From the IMG/VR virus record IMGVR_UViG_3300009177_001103, positions 1 through 40,731 of that record: a DNA stretch of 40,731 nucleotides, one strand, 5' to 3'. This stretch comes from a virus. The translations under genes and the position numbers were made by a program. This document shows, in pieces, positions 6,053 through 12,949 of this stretch; within the stretch, counting starts at the first letter, position 1; each line of letters begins with the position of its first letter. The notes under the pieces were generated by a model that did not search any database, was not told the origin of the DNA, and was given only the letters and a program-made list of their open reading frames with translations.

Positions 6053-7252
6053 ATGTACAACAGAATAGGGTTGACGTTTGCTCTCGCGTTCGTTCTCAAT
6101 CAAGGGGGAAGCTGGGCGGGACCGCCGCAACCAAACATCGCCCCTTCCTCCCCGACTGCGATTATCGAAACCTCGAACACTGCCATCGGCCAGGGAGCCC
6201 TGGCGAATAACACCACCGGCAACTACAACACAGCAAGTGGTCTCAATACACTCTATAAAAACCTGGGGGGCTGGGAGAATACCGCTAGTGGCAGTCAGGC
6301 CATGCAGGAGAACACGGACGGCTCGTACAACACGGCCACGGGTCAAGCTGCACTGTTTGAAAATACGCTGGGCAACTATAATACAGGAACCGGACTGAAC
6401 GCGCTCTTTTGCAACACCACAGGCAGCCTCAATACTGCGATGGGAGCCAATGCCTTGATCTGTAATACCACCGGGATTGGGCAGTCTGCGTTTGGCGCTA
6501 ACACGCTCCGGCAGGCGGGAATGACGAACTACAACACCGCCTTTGGAAGTTCCGCCCTGGCCGTCTTGGGAACAGGCAACAGTAATGTTGGCGTGGGAAG
6601 TTCCGCGTTCGCGACCATGACGACAGGTCAGCAGAATACGTCACTAGGGAATGTTACTTTTCAGTTCATGACTGCCGGTGATCGGAACATTGGCCTCGGC
6701 TATGGCGCCGGGAAGTTGCTCACCTCCGGATCTGACAATATCTACGTGGGGACACAGGGGGGCGCCCCCACTGAGTCAAAAACGCTGCGCCTCGGCAGTG
6801 TCCAGACGCGCGCGTTCCTGGCGGGAGTGTCTGGCGTGCCTGTCGTCGGGAATACCGTCTTAATCAATAGCCAAGGCCAGCTTGGCGTGCTTGTCTCCTC
6901 AGCTCGCTACAAACAAGATGTCGTCTCTCTGCAGGACCAGAGTGGAAAGATCCAGCGCTTGCGGCCTGTGTCCTTCCACTATAAGCAGTTGCCCCAGGAG
7001 TCCGTACAGTATGGGCTGATTGCAGAGGAAGTAGCAAAGGTCTATCCGGAGTTAGTCACACGTAACGCACAGGGGAAGATTGAAGGGGTGCGATATGACG
7101 AGCTTACGCCGCTGTTACTTGTGGCGCTCCAGCAGCAACATCGTGAACTCACTGCTATGCAAACACGGATAGAGGAACTCTCATATGCCATCAATCATGC
7201 GCCTGCTTATGAGGCAAGCCTTACCCCTATTGCCGGAGCCTGTGGGAAGTAG
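6053..7252 (+). CDS. Exported repeat protein with C-terminal peptidase S74 chaperone domain
   Basis: A 399-residue protein. The first ~23 residues (MYNRIGLTFALAFVLNQGGS) look like a signal peptide. Residues ~40-240 consist of YadA-head-like repeats of the type NTAxGxxALxxNTTGxYNT, expected to form a trimeric beta-roll. The C-terminal ~110 residues are the intramolecular chaperone/self-cleavage domain known from endosialidases and tail spikes: it opens with SARYKQDVVSLQ, includes YGLIAEEVAKVYPELV and YDELTPLLLVALQQQ, and ends in a coiled coil. The start has an AAGGAAGAG site. S74 domains are usual on phage fibres, but a signal peptide points to export as a surface adhesin-like trimer instead. 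Its 3' end overlaps the convergent gene by 46 bases. Confidence 0.8.
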   Translation: MYNRIGLTFALAFVLNQGGSWAGPPQPNIAPSSPTAIIETSNTAIGQGALANNTTGNYNTASGLNTLYKNLGGWENTASGSQAMQENTDGSYNTATGQAALFENTLGNYNTGTGLNALFCNTTGSLNTAMGANALICNTTGIGQSAFGANTLRQAGMTNYNTAFGSSALAVLGTGNSNVGVGSSAFATMTTGQQNTSLGNVTFQFMTAGDRNIGLGYGAGKLLTSGSDNIYVGTQGGAPTESKTLRLGSVQTRAFLAGVSGVPVVGNTVLINSQGQLGVLVSSARYKQDVVSLQDQSGKIQRLRPVSFHYKQLPQESVQYGLIAEEVAKVYPELVTRNAQGKIEGVRYDELTPLLLVALQQQHRELTAMQTRIEELSYAINHAPAYEASLTPIAGACGK

Positions 7253-7632
7253 CGCAAATTCCAGAGCGTACACAACAGCTCAGCCATCGCCTTTGCTTCA
7301 GCCAATGTCAGGTGGTGAATCCTCACAAACGACGGTCCTATATTGCCAATGAGGTAGGAACGGTTAGGCTTGTGCGCGAATATCTCTGTTACCTGTTGCC
7401 GAATTCGCGCACAGTCTTCTGGTGTGAAGATTAAGCAGTGATGCCCTCGATACGCAAAGACGAGATCGCAGACACAAATATACTGGCTTCGATAAGATCG
7501 CACGTAGAGCACAGGCATCGCCCCTGCTTTGGCAATGGTATACTGCCGCTCCTCTTCTTTTTTGCTCCACACCATCCACGGCATAGCGCTCCAAGGCCAA
7601 GCGTCACGGGCTGGTTTGAGTATCTTCGCCAT
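7207..7632 (-). CDS. Hypothetical protein (141 aa), distal gene of the early region
   Basis: The start at 7632 follows GGGGGAG. The product is a mixed globular protein with aromatic and hydrophobic residues and no recognised motif (begins MAKILKPARDAWPWSAMPWM). It is the last gene of the long leftward early region and converges on the S74 gene, sharing 46 bases of the two 3' ends. Function unknown. Confidence 0.55.
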   Translation of the reverse strand: MAKILKPARDAWPWSAMPWMVWSKKEEERQYTIAKAGAMPVLYVRSYRSQYICVCDLVFAYRGHHCLIFTPEDCARIRQQVTEIFAHKPNRSYLIGNIGPSFVRIHHLTLAEAKAMAELLCTLWNLRYFPQAPAIGVRLAS

Positions 7633-7648
7633 TTACTCCCCCAGCTCT

Positions 7649-8008
7649 TTATTGCGGTGTAGTCTTCTGCATATCCACTCTCGCTTCGAGTAACCGCGCT
7701 ATCAGCTGTTCAAGGTCTTTAATTTCCCAAACGGCGAACAGTTGCTTTTCATCAAAGCACCCGTCACGAGATCCAGAGTCAAAGTCAAGCGGCACGCTCG
7801 TGCCGTTGTACTGTGAGTCCTCTAACAAGAATGCCACTTCTCCTTCGTCCTTACCATCGACAGCCCCCACGAGATCTTGATAGCCAAAATCCATCTCTCC
7901 TATGTTCTCCCCCTTAATGCAGAAAGTATCAAACACGCACGGTTGATACTTCGAGTAGAGCGTCCCTGCTGGTAGTGTCAGAAATGTGGCAAGGTTGACA
8001 ATTCTCAT
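7649..8008 (-). CDS. Hypothetical protein (119 aa)
   Basis: Starts by ATGA overlap with the upstream gene (8005-8319) and has AAGGAA upstream. An acidic globular protein with no signal peptide or recognised domain. A segment rich in aspartate and glycine (about residues 45-80) precedes a C-terminal helix (LEQLIARLLEARVDM). Position suggests a phage early accessory protein. Confidence 0.6.
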   Translation of the reverse strand: MRIVNLATFLTLPAGTLYSKYQPCVFDTFCIKGENIGEMDFGYQDLVGAVDGKDEGEVAFLLEDSQYNGTSVPLDFDSGSRDGCFDEKQLFAVWEIKDLEQLIARLLEARVDMQKTTPQ

Positions 8009-8319
8009 ACTGTTTCCTTCCGCAGCGCTGGACTTGGCGATCGCGCTTTCCAGAGCTGCATCCTACGGAGCCGTTCAGATTCGAGGTCCGCTAACTCCAG
8101 CATGATGTCTCCCCCTACGCTGCAACAATAACGACAGACAAAGACCGTGCCCTTACTGGGCACGTCTATCGTATCAATGCACTCTGGGCTGTGGCAAAAA
8201 TTGCCTTGGCAGATGATGCAGATATTCCCTTTCCATCCGACTAACAAATCTTCGTTGCATCTGTCGCAGATATAGTAAGTTTTTTGAAAGACGAGGGCGC
8301 GGGGTTCAGTGACTTGCAT
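8005..8319 (-). CDS. Small RING/zinc-ribbon-like protein
   Basis: A 104-residue protein with ordered cysteine pairs: YICDRC (about 18-22), ICIICQG (34-37), a CH/C group around FCHSPEC (42-47) and VCRYCC (62-66). The pattern suggests two zinc sites in a RING/FYVE-like or double zinc-ribbon arrangement. The C-terminal third is helical and basic. A ligand for the zinc domain (protein or nucleic acid) is unknown. Confidence 0.65.
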   Translation of the reverse strand: MQVTEPRALVFQKTYYICDRCNEDLLVGWKGNICIICQGNFCHSPECIDTIDVPSKGTVFVCRYCCSVGGDIMLELADLESERLRRMQLWKARSPSPALRKETV

Positions 8320-8321
8320 AG

Positions 8322-8612
8322 TTAGCCTTTGTTTTTCCCTGCCTTGATCCAGGCTTCAATGGCAGTGCGAGCTTCTATGAAATTGAGTTCACGATCCATG
8401 GTAATGGCAAGCGCTGTGTCGTCAGGGTCCGCCTTGCCTGCCTCAAAGCTCCCCCATCTCGCTATGAGTGTGAGTTCTTGTTTCCAAAAAGGTTGCGTTT
8501 GCGTGAAGGTAATCAACGCATTGACGCAGTCTTGGCACAGGGTGGCGTAGTAGGAGCCATACAGCTCTCTTTCTCTTCCCAAATAGTGATGGCAGCGGTC
8601 GCATTGTTGCAT
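8322..8612 (-). CDS. Small zinc-ribbon protein (96 aa)
   Basis: The start at 8612 has AAGGAA. The N-terminus carries CDRCHHYLG and, about 20 residues later, LCQDC, a classical four-cysteine zinc ribbon (residues ~4-29). It is followed by a helical domain ending EARTAIEAWIKAGKNKG. Function unknown; typical of small phage early proteins. Confidence 0.6.
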   Translation of the reverse strand: MQQCDRCHHYLGRERELYGSYYATLCQDCVNALITFTQTQPFWKQELTLIARWGSFEAGKADPDDTALAITMDRELNFIEARTAIEAWIKAGKNKG

Positions 8613-8702
8613 AGCGTTCCTTTCAACAAATCAGAACCGCCCAAGTGAAACGACTCCGCAACGAATCCTTTCTTTTATTCTCAGGCGGCTCCGTGGAAAA
8701 TG

Positions 8703-8927
8703 CTAGTGGCCTATCTCTGGTGGGGTCGCCGTTGGCCCCTCCTCCGGTGGCATCTCGCATGTCTTAATGAGTAATCGTGCAAGTTTTTGCCATGACTCAA
8801 AAAGAGCCTTCATGGTTTCGTACTGCGCTTTCATTTCGGGAGTGACGAACTCCGATTTTTCCCTAAACAGCGTTTCCCATTTTTCAAAATTCCCCTTGGC
8901 TCGTTTGTCAAATTCTTCGTTTGTCAT
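8703..8927 (-). CDS. Small helical hypothetical protein (74 aa)
   Basis: An entirely helical, charged protein (FDKRAKGNFEKWETLFREKS, then KAQYETMKALFESWQKLARL), probably a helical hairpin or coiled coil, with a proline-rich end. Its ribosome binding site AAGGAA lies within the end of the upstream gene. The 90 bases before the next gene (8613-8702) hold nothing I can identify. Confidence 0.6.
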   Translation of the reverse strand: MTNEEFDKRAKGNFEKWETLFREKSEFVTPEMKAQYETMKALFESWQKLARLLIKTCEMPPEEGPTATPPEIGH

Positions 8928-8930
8928 GTT

Positions 8931-9149
8931 TCATTCCTTCGGTGGTTGAAGTGGGCCAGCCCACTCGTGTTCAGGGAGAAATGCGTCTGGGATATATTGA
9001 TCTCGTCGAATATCAAAAGCATGCGCAAATTTCCCATTATCTGTTGCAACTCTGACCATGAAGGAATCGGCTGAATCTTCATGTCTACACCAGTAATACC
9101 CGTTTTCGGTGGGTAGTCTTTTCTTCCAGGTCTTTTTTGCTTGTTTCAT
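8931..9149 (-). CDS. Small hypothetical protein (72 aa)
   Basis: Starts after GAGGGGG. Contains ENGYYWCRHED near the start and WAGPLQPPKE at the end. This general pattern (glycine-tyrosine-tryptophan strand, closing W-x-G-P-L) is seen in small DUF551-like phage proteins. The match is by eye and weak. Function unknown. Confidence 0.55.
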   Translation of the reverse strand: MKQAKKTWKKRLPTENGYYWCRHEDSADSFMVRVATDNGKFAHAFDIRRDQYIPDAFLPEHEWAGPLQPPKE

Positions 9150-9155
9150 ACCCCC

Positions 9156-9515
9156 TCAAAAATTCATCGGTTGGACTTCGAGTTCAACAGCTGCCGTTTT
9201 CCCTTCAACATGCTCAATGATAATTCTGCGAAACTGTCTGTCGTTGCCAATGCGTCCAGATTTTTGAATCGAATCCCCGATTGATTTAATGGCGTCGCAA
9301 TCATGGCGCTGATTGATGAGCCATATTTTGAGTTCAAGCGGTTCATTGTGTACCCATTCTCGTTTCTCTTGCGCGAGAAAGGACCACGCAACCAAGGCTT
9401 CGTAGCTCTTGACGGCATCACTTGGGGCAATCCAGGACCGCCCCTCTTTGTTGCGATGAATCTCATAGGAATTCGCCTTGTTCACAAGACGGCCAGGAAT
9501 CGTCACACGGCTCAT
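9156..9515 (-). CDS. rusA: RusA-family Holliday junction resolvase
   Basis: A 119-residue endonuclease of the RusA family, which cuts four-way DNA junctions during recombination and replication of lambdoid and other phages. The diagnostic block is present: RHDCDAIKSIGDSIQKSG, with Asp72, Asp74, Lys77 and Asp81 in the positions of the active-site cluster, then Asp92 in GNDRQ. The beginning (SRVTIPGRL) matches the first strand. It starts by ATGA overlap with the upstream gene and has GGAGGG. Length is normal for RusA. Confidence 0.85.
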   Translation of the reverse strand: MSRVTIPGRLVNKANSYEIHRNKEGRSWIAPSDAVKSYEALVAWSFLAQEKREWVHNEPLELKIWLINQRHDCDAIKSIGDSIQKSGRIGNDRQFRRIIIEHVEGKTAAVELEVQPMNF

Positions 9516-9757
9516 TCAATCCCTCCGAAACATTTCCACAGCACGAACATCCACACCGGCTTTGTGTCGTCCTTGTACGTGCGAATTTGTACCGCTTCGC
9601 CGGTGTCTGTAGCGTTCGGGTATATGCTCTGCACAGCCGTCATCACCTTGGACCGCTCCCGCTTGGGGTAGCGCTTTTTCCATGTGAGAGTGACGGTCGT
9701 TTCATGCTGTGACAGTTGGTACAGGGAGCTGGGGTTGTCGTCGCTGCAGTAGCTCAT
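9512..9757 (-). CDS. Hypothetical protein (81 aa) upstream of rusA
   Basis: Translationally coupled on both sides by ATGA overlaps (with DUF3310 upstream and rusA downstream). A basic mixed alpha/beta protein containing TLTWKKRYPKRERSKVM and WMFVLWKCFGGIE. No known motif. Coupling suggests stoichiometric expression with the recombination genes. Confidence 0.6.
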   Translation of the reverse strand: MSYCSDDNPSSLYQLSQHETTVTLTWKKRYPKRERSKVMTAVQSIYPNATDTGEAVQIRTYKDDTKPVWMFVLWKCFGGIE

Positions 9758-9987
9758 TGCTTCTCCAAGAGGCTGATTTGACGGTCAAGATAAAATCTTG
9801 CTTTCTTCAAGTCTTCAAGCGTGTGTGTTCCGTCTTTCCGTCCAGCACGCCAAAGGTACTTCAACGTGTTCCCGAGATGGAACGGCAGGTCCAGAGCTTC
9901 AATCACGTCAATGCACTCTAGGCCGCCTACTTGATAATGTGGCGGATGATTGACGGGGTCCGGTTGCTCAGCTCGTGTGTGTTCCAT
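9754..9987 (-). CDS. DUF3310 protein
   Basis: A 77-residue protein with the DUF3310 signature: an N-terminal NHPPHYQVGGLECIDVIEAL, then NTLKYLWRAGRKDG and LKKARFYLDRQISLL. The family is common in tailed phages and includes the part of T7 gp1.7 linked to nucleotide metabolism; its exact role here is unknown. Placed between replication and recombination genes, as in many phages. Confidence 0.8.
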   Translation of the reverse strand: MEHTRAEQPDPVNHPPHYQVGGLECIDVIEALDLPFHLGNTLKYLWRAGRKDGTHTLEDLKKARFYLDRQISLLEKQ

Positions 9988-10275
9988 CTACCGATCCTCC
10001 AGCATCGCTTCTTTGGCCTGTTCCGCCTCGGCCTCGGGGTCTGCCACATGTTTCCCTTTCGGCTCGGGGTGCGATTTGAGCCAGGCATAGGCGGCCATGG
10101 ACCCATAGACCGTGTGACAGGCGAGTATCACTTTCCGTGCGCTGTTCAGCTCCTCTTGCAAGGTGGCGAAGTCGTTAAGTAAATTCAGTAACCATTTCGT
10201 TGCTAAAGTTGTTCCGCCTTTTGTGATGTGGCGGCGTGCGTCTTCCCGTGCTTCTCGTGTGGTCTTGAGTTTCAT
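9988..10275 (-). CDS. Helical hypothetical protein (95 aa)
   Basis: The start at 10275 is chosen for GAGGAGAT; the longer open frame upstream overlaps two better-supported tiny genes. Mostly helical: a basic N-terminal helix (TTREAREDARRHI), a central helical hairpin and an acidic C-terminus (DPEAEAEQAKEAMLEDR). No recognised family. Confidence 0.6.
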   Translation of the reverse strand: MKLKTTREAREDARRHITKGGTTLATKWLLNLLNDFATLQEELNSARKVILACHTVYGSMAAYAWLKSHPEPKGKHVADPEAEAEQAKEAMLEDR

Positions 10276-10364
10276 ATCTCCTCGTTCTTTTCGGCGTGGA
10301 TAAGCCAGCGGACTACGGACACAACAACCGCAACGACTGCGACAACAAGAAGCCAAAAGATCAT
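10272..10364 (-). CDS. Tiny single-span membrane peptide (30 aa)
   Basis: ATG overlaps the stop of the upstream zinc-ribbon gene (ATGA) and is preceded by GAGGAGG. The peptide MIFWLLVVAVVAVVVSVVRW followed by a short charged tail is a single transmembrane helix. It ends by overlapping the start of the next gene. Overlaps on both sides and a good ribosome binding site support translation. Confidence 0.5.
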   Translation of the reverse strand: MIFWLLVVAVVAVVVSVVRWLIHAEKNEEI

Positions 10365-10474
10365 CTCGCTTCCTCCTCTATCTCAGTGTTGGTGCTGCCA
10401 CAAAATGGGCACACACAATCACCCGTGTCTGTAAATTCTTCCCCACAATCCTGACATTTTCGCATTTCGTTCAT
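10361..10474 (-). CDS. Minimal zinc-ribbon protein (37 aa)
   Basis: Starts after AAGGAGC and consists of little more than a zinc ribbon: CQDCGEEF, then CVCPFCGS, with CxxC pairs about 15 residues apart, and an acidic tail. Compact rubredoxin-like ribbons of this size are common in phage genomes. Function unknown. Confidence 0.55.
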   Translation of the reverse strand: MNEMRKCQDCGEEFTDTGDCVCPFCGSTNTEIEEEAR

Positions 10475-10481
10475 TTGCTCC

Positions 10482-10781
10482 TTACCCTTTCCCCATGTTC
10501 GGAATCAAATTCTCTGGCGCGCAATTACGGAAATTCCCGTCTTTGTAGCCGAAGCCTTTTCTTCGCCACGCTTCTCCCTTAAAGGTCAACCACACCAACC
10601 GCGCCACTCGGAAATTATGTCCGCCTAAGTTGTCGTACAGATACACATGCAGATGGCCGGCTTGTGCTGTCGTCACAACACTCGCCTTTTTGCGCATATT
10701 GTAGACATTCCCCTGGTCGGAGATCGCATAATGACCGAGTCCTAGGATCGGGAGGTACTTCCAGTGTTCGTCGGCAGGCAT
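10482..10781 (-). CDS. NUMOD4/HNH-like protein lacking clear catalytic histidines
   Basis: A 99-residue protein. It begins with a NUMOD4-like part (EHWKYLPILGLGHYAISDQG) typical of homing-type HNH endonucleases, followed by a segment matching the HNH_3 region (VARLVWLTFKG, then GYKDGNFRNCAPENLIPN). The usual H-R-L-V and N-H-x-D histidines appear as VARLV and GYKDG, so the nuclease may be inactive or repurposed for DNA binding. The start at 10781 follows AGGAAG and the stop of the upstream gene. Confidence 0.6.
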   Translation of the reverse strand: MPADEHWKYLPILGLGHYAISDQGNVYNMRKKASVVTTAQAGHLHVYLYDNLGGHNFRVARLVWLTFKGEAWRRKGFGYKDGNFRNCAPENLIPNMGKG

Positions 10782-10785
10782 AGGG

Positions 10786-10968
10786 CTATATCTCTTCCTG
10801 TAATAGAAACCCCGGCGCCATATCTGTCCCTTGCCGGACTCGGTAGTCGAACTCACGGAGTCGCCGCAACGACTGCCCACACTCGCGCGAGCAGGTCAAC
10901 GTGTGAACGTGGCTCTTGGGGCGATAATGGCCCCCACAGTATTTACAGCGCTTGAGTTGTTCTTTCAT
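10786..10968 (-). CDS. Small zinc-finger protein (60 aa)
   Basis: Starts by ATGA overlap with the methyltransferase stop. Contains CKYCGGHYRPK and TCSRECGQSLRRL, a four-cysteine zinc site (CxxC then CxxxC) of the kind found next to HNH-type genes. The downstream gene is NUMOD4/HNH-like, so the two may act together; that is positional inference. Confidence 0.6.
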   Translation of the reverse strand: MKEQLKRCKYCGGHYRPKSHVHTLTCSRECGQSLRRLREFDYRVRQGTDMAPGFLLQEEI

Positions 10969-12083
10969 TTTTCGCACAGAATTGGCTTTTCTTGCCCTTC
11001 GGTATTTCCGTGCCCAATTCCCCGTACATCAAAAGATCGTGGCTCTATGGGCAAATATGGCTTTCTGAGACACAGAATCGTCTCATAGTCGATCTTCGGA
11101 CTGCCTTTCTTCTCTGCAAGGCGTCGAAAAAACGATTTCCGCTCGACCGTGCGTCTCTTACTCGACCCGTCCAGGTGAAACTGTTCATCCAGTTCCGTCG
11201 TCAACATGGCGTGATGTTCGTGCAGCAGTTGAAACCCTACCGACTCACAGATCGCTTGCCATTGGTGTGGGAAGTCGACGAGCTCCCCCTTGCGGACGAA
11301 CCCTTTCACCACCCACATGCTCACCGCGCCGGGTTTCAGCAGCAGAAACGATTGCTCGACAATCTGACGAGCGGCAGACCAGAAGGTGTCAGAAGACTCC
11401 CGGCCCAATTGGCCGGGGGTCTGCAGCTCCGCGTAATCCTGCTTCACTCGTAATGCACTATCTCCGCCACGCGCTGCTTTCCCTGCGGTCATGTTTGCTG
11501 GGTTGTGTTCCGCGTGACTGCTCGACTCGAATGGCGGACTACTCGCTATCAAGGAGAAATCACTGGGGGCCATGGCCCCCAGCTGGCCCTCGGTTGTGCC
11601 GTACTCAACAAACGGCAGTGGCCCCCCTTGTATGTGCTCTGGCTTTGGGTCTCTGCCTCCAGTATGGGCGCACCCTTCTGCATACGGCGGACTCCCACAG
11701 ACCAGATCAGCCTGCTCGTGAATGATGGAACTCAGGCACCGCGAATCACCCTGGAGCAGCACCGCTGTTCCCCAGCCCGGCATGGTCGCGAAGCGCTTGT
11801 TCCACAGGTCAATGTTCGCGTTGCCTAACGTCAAGAATTTTTCTTCCAGTTCTACACCAACCCACTGACACCCTGCCCGCATGGCCTCAAACGCACCAAG
11901 GGCTACGCCGCCAAAAGGATCAAGAATGAGGGAACCGGGAACAATCCAGCCTTTGTCTTTCGCATGCTGGAACATGCGGGCAATCAGAGCGCGAGAGAAC
12001 TTCGCGGGATGGGCAAAGGCTTCCTCCACAATCAGCCCTTTCCACCCGCCGTCGTAACAGCCAGTCCAGTCGTCTTGACTCAT
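10965..12083 (-). CDS. DNA methyltransferase (N4-cytosine or N6-adenine type)
   Basis: A 372-residue S-adenosylmethionine-dependent DNA methyltransferase. Motif I is LILDPFGGVALGAFEAM (Asp55 region), followed by VGVELEEKFL. The catalytic motif IV is GSPPYAEG (about 130-137), and a second SSPPF occurs about 50 residues later. The SPPY form fits N4-cytosine or N6-adenine methylation; target specificity cannot be read. It probably protects phage DNA from host restriction or marks replicated DNA. Start by ATGA overlap with the upstream gene and a GGGGGAAG site. The duplicated SPP motif occurs in some environmental methylases. Confidence 0.85.
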   Translation of the reverse strand: MSQDDWTGCYDGGWKGLIVEEAFAHPAKFSRALIARMFQHAKDKGWIVPGSLILDPFGGVALGAFEAMRAGCQWVGVELEEKFLTLGNANIDLWNKRFATMPGWGTAVLLQGDSRCLSSIIHEQADLVCGSPPYAEGCAHTGGRDPKPEHIQGGPLPFVEYGTTEGQLGAMAPSDFSLIASSPPFESSSHAEHNPANMTAGKAARGGDSALRVKQDYAELQTPGQLGRESSDTFWSAARQIVEQSFLLLKPGAVSMWVVKGFVRKGELVDFPHQWQAICESVGFQLLHEHHAMLTTELDEQFHLDGSSKRRTVERKSFFRRLAEKKGSPKIDYETILCLRKPYLPIEPRSFDVRGIGHGNTEGQEKPILCEK

Positions 12084-12649
12084 ATCTTCCCCCGTCTCGC
12101 TGGCACATAGCCGCGGTTCACATTACGCACACGCGCCGCTGAACCGACATGCGGCGCTTGCCCTTCTTGCTGGTACACAATGCGTGCTTCGTCCTCGACC
12201 TTCTTCCCCTCGACGGTGAACCGCTTCGCTATTTCTCGTCGGATACCGTCTGGTTCGAGCTTGAGATGCTCGCAGAGATAACGAAACGGCACGGGCGCCG
12301 TCGACACGTCTTCCCAGAACCATTGCCACGTCTCCGCATACAGTCGGCGCCCGCGTTTCCTGAAATCCGTCGCGTTCTTTTCCAATACATTCTTCGCGTC
12401 CCGTAAGATCGCGTGCAAAAAGGCGTGTTGCGGCGTACGAATCGCTGGTGATTCGGTCCACTGACAGGGTAAAATTGCCTCGTTGCTGAGCATCGCCTCC
12501 GAGAGATCCTTCCCGAGACGATTGGTGAACATGGAGGAGAATGTCTTCTTCTGCGCCGTCGACGCGGGCTTGCTGTCTGCGTATGTGAAGTACGCGTCTT
12601 TTGGATTCTGATACGAAGTCTCTGATAGATTCTCTATTTCTTGATCCAT
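12080..12649 (-). CDS. Hypothetical protein (189 aa) coupled to the methyltransferase
   Basis: Overlaps the methyltransferase start by ATGA. The central part has a helical block (RRLYAETWQWFWEDVSTAPV, FRYLCEHLKLEPDGIRREI) that recalls small phage proteins in which a W-rich strand and an F-x-x-L/V-C helix precede a C-terminal HTH-like segment, so DNA binding is possible. The C-terminal tail is basic and arginine-rich. It is the first gene downstream of the repeat-containing 300-base gap. Confidence 0.6.
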   Translation of the reverse strand: MDQEIENLSETSYQNPKDAYFTYADSKPASTAQKKTFSSMFTNRLGKDLSEAMLSNEAILPCQWTESPAIRTPQHAFLHAILRDAKNVLEKNATDFRKRGRRLYAETWQWFWEDVSTAPVPFRYLCEHLKLEPDGIRREIAKRFTVEGKKVEDEARIVYQQEGQAPHVGSAARVRNVNRGYVPARRGKI

Positions 12650-12949
12650 GCCGTTATGCCGCCTTTCATAACTCCCCTTCTATGACCCTACATGGTCGAA
12701 CTTTGTCCAACCTTGTACCCCAAGTAAGGACAAAAATTCTCCTGAGAATCCGCGCACCTATATATACTGTCCCTACCTTCCCTACCTAGAAGAGATTTAA
12801 AAGATAAGTACGTGTAGGTGTGTACATATACGTGTGTTACGTGTTCGTGTGTTACGTGTGTATATATATGTTGCACCCCCAGTTTGGGACGGGACAGTAG
12901 GGACAATGTTACTTTCTTTAATGTTTTCATAGATTTAACCCGTCCCGAC
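12650..12949. other. Non-coding gap with repeats: candidate replication origin
   Basis: This 300-base stretch between the PrimPol-helicase gene and the methyltransferase operon has no convincing gene. It contains repeated ACGTGT (12810, 12830, 12839 and 12854), a perfect 14-base tandem repeat, and TA-rich runs (12759-12766 and 12861-12869). A 9-base inverted pair, TACTGTCCC (12765-12773) and GGGACAGTA (12891-12899), brackets the repeats. Iterons with AT-rich DNA next to a primase-helicase gene suggest an origin, but promoter functions for the downstream genes are equally possible. Confidence 0.4.
12831..12859. repeat. Tandem 14-base iteron-like repeat
   Basis: CGTGTGTTACGTGT occurs at 12831-12844 and again at 12846-12859, perfect and separated by one base. 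Further ACGTGT copies lie just upstream. Roughly 15-base periodicity is unlike a helical-turn repeat; it may be an initiator-binding array or simple expansion. Confidence 0.6.

Noticed and set aside
12831-12859. Tandem repeats considered as a CRISPR array
   Set aside because: Units are 14 bases with one-base spacing, so there are no spacers and no cas genes.
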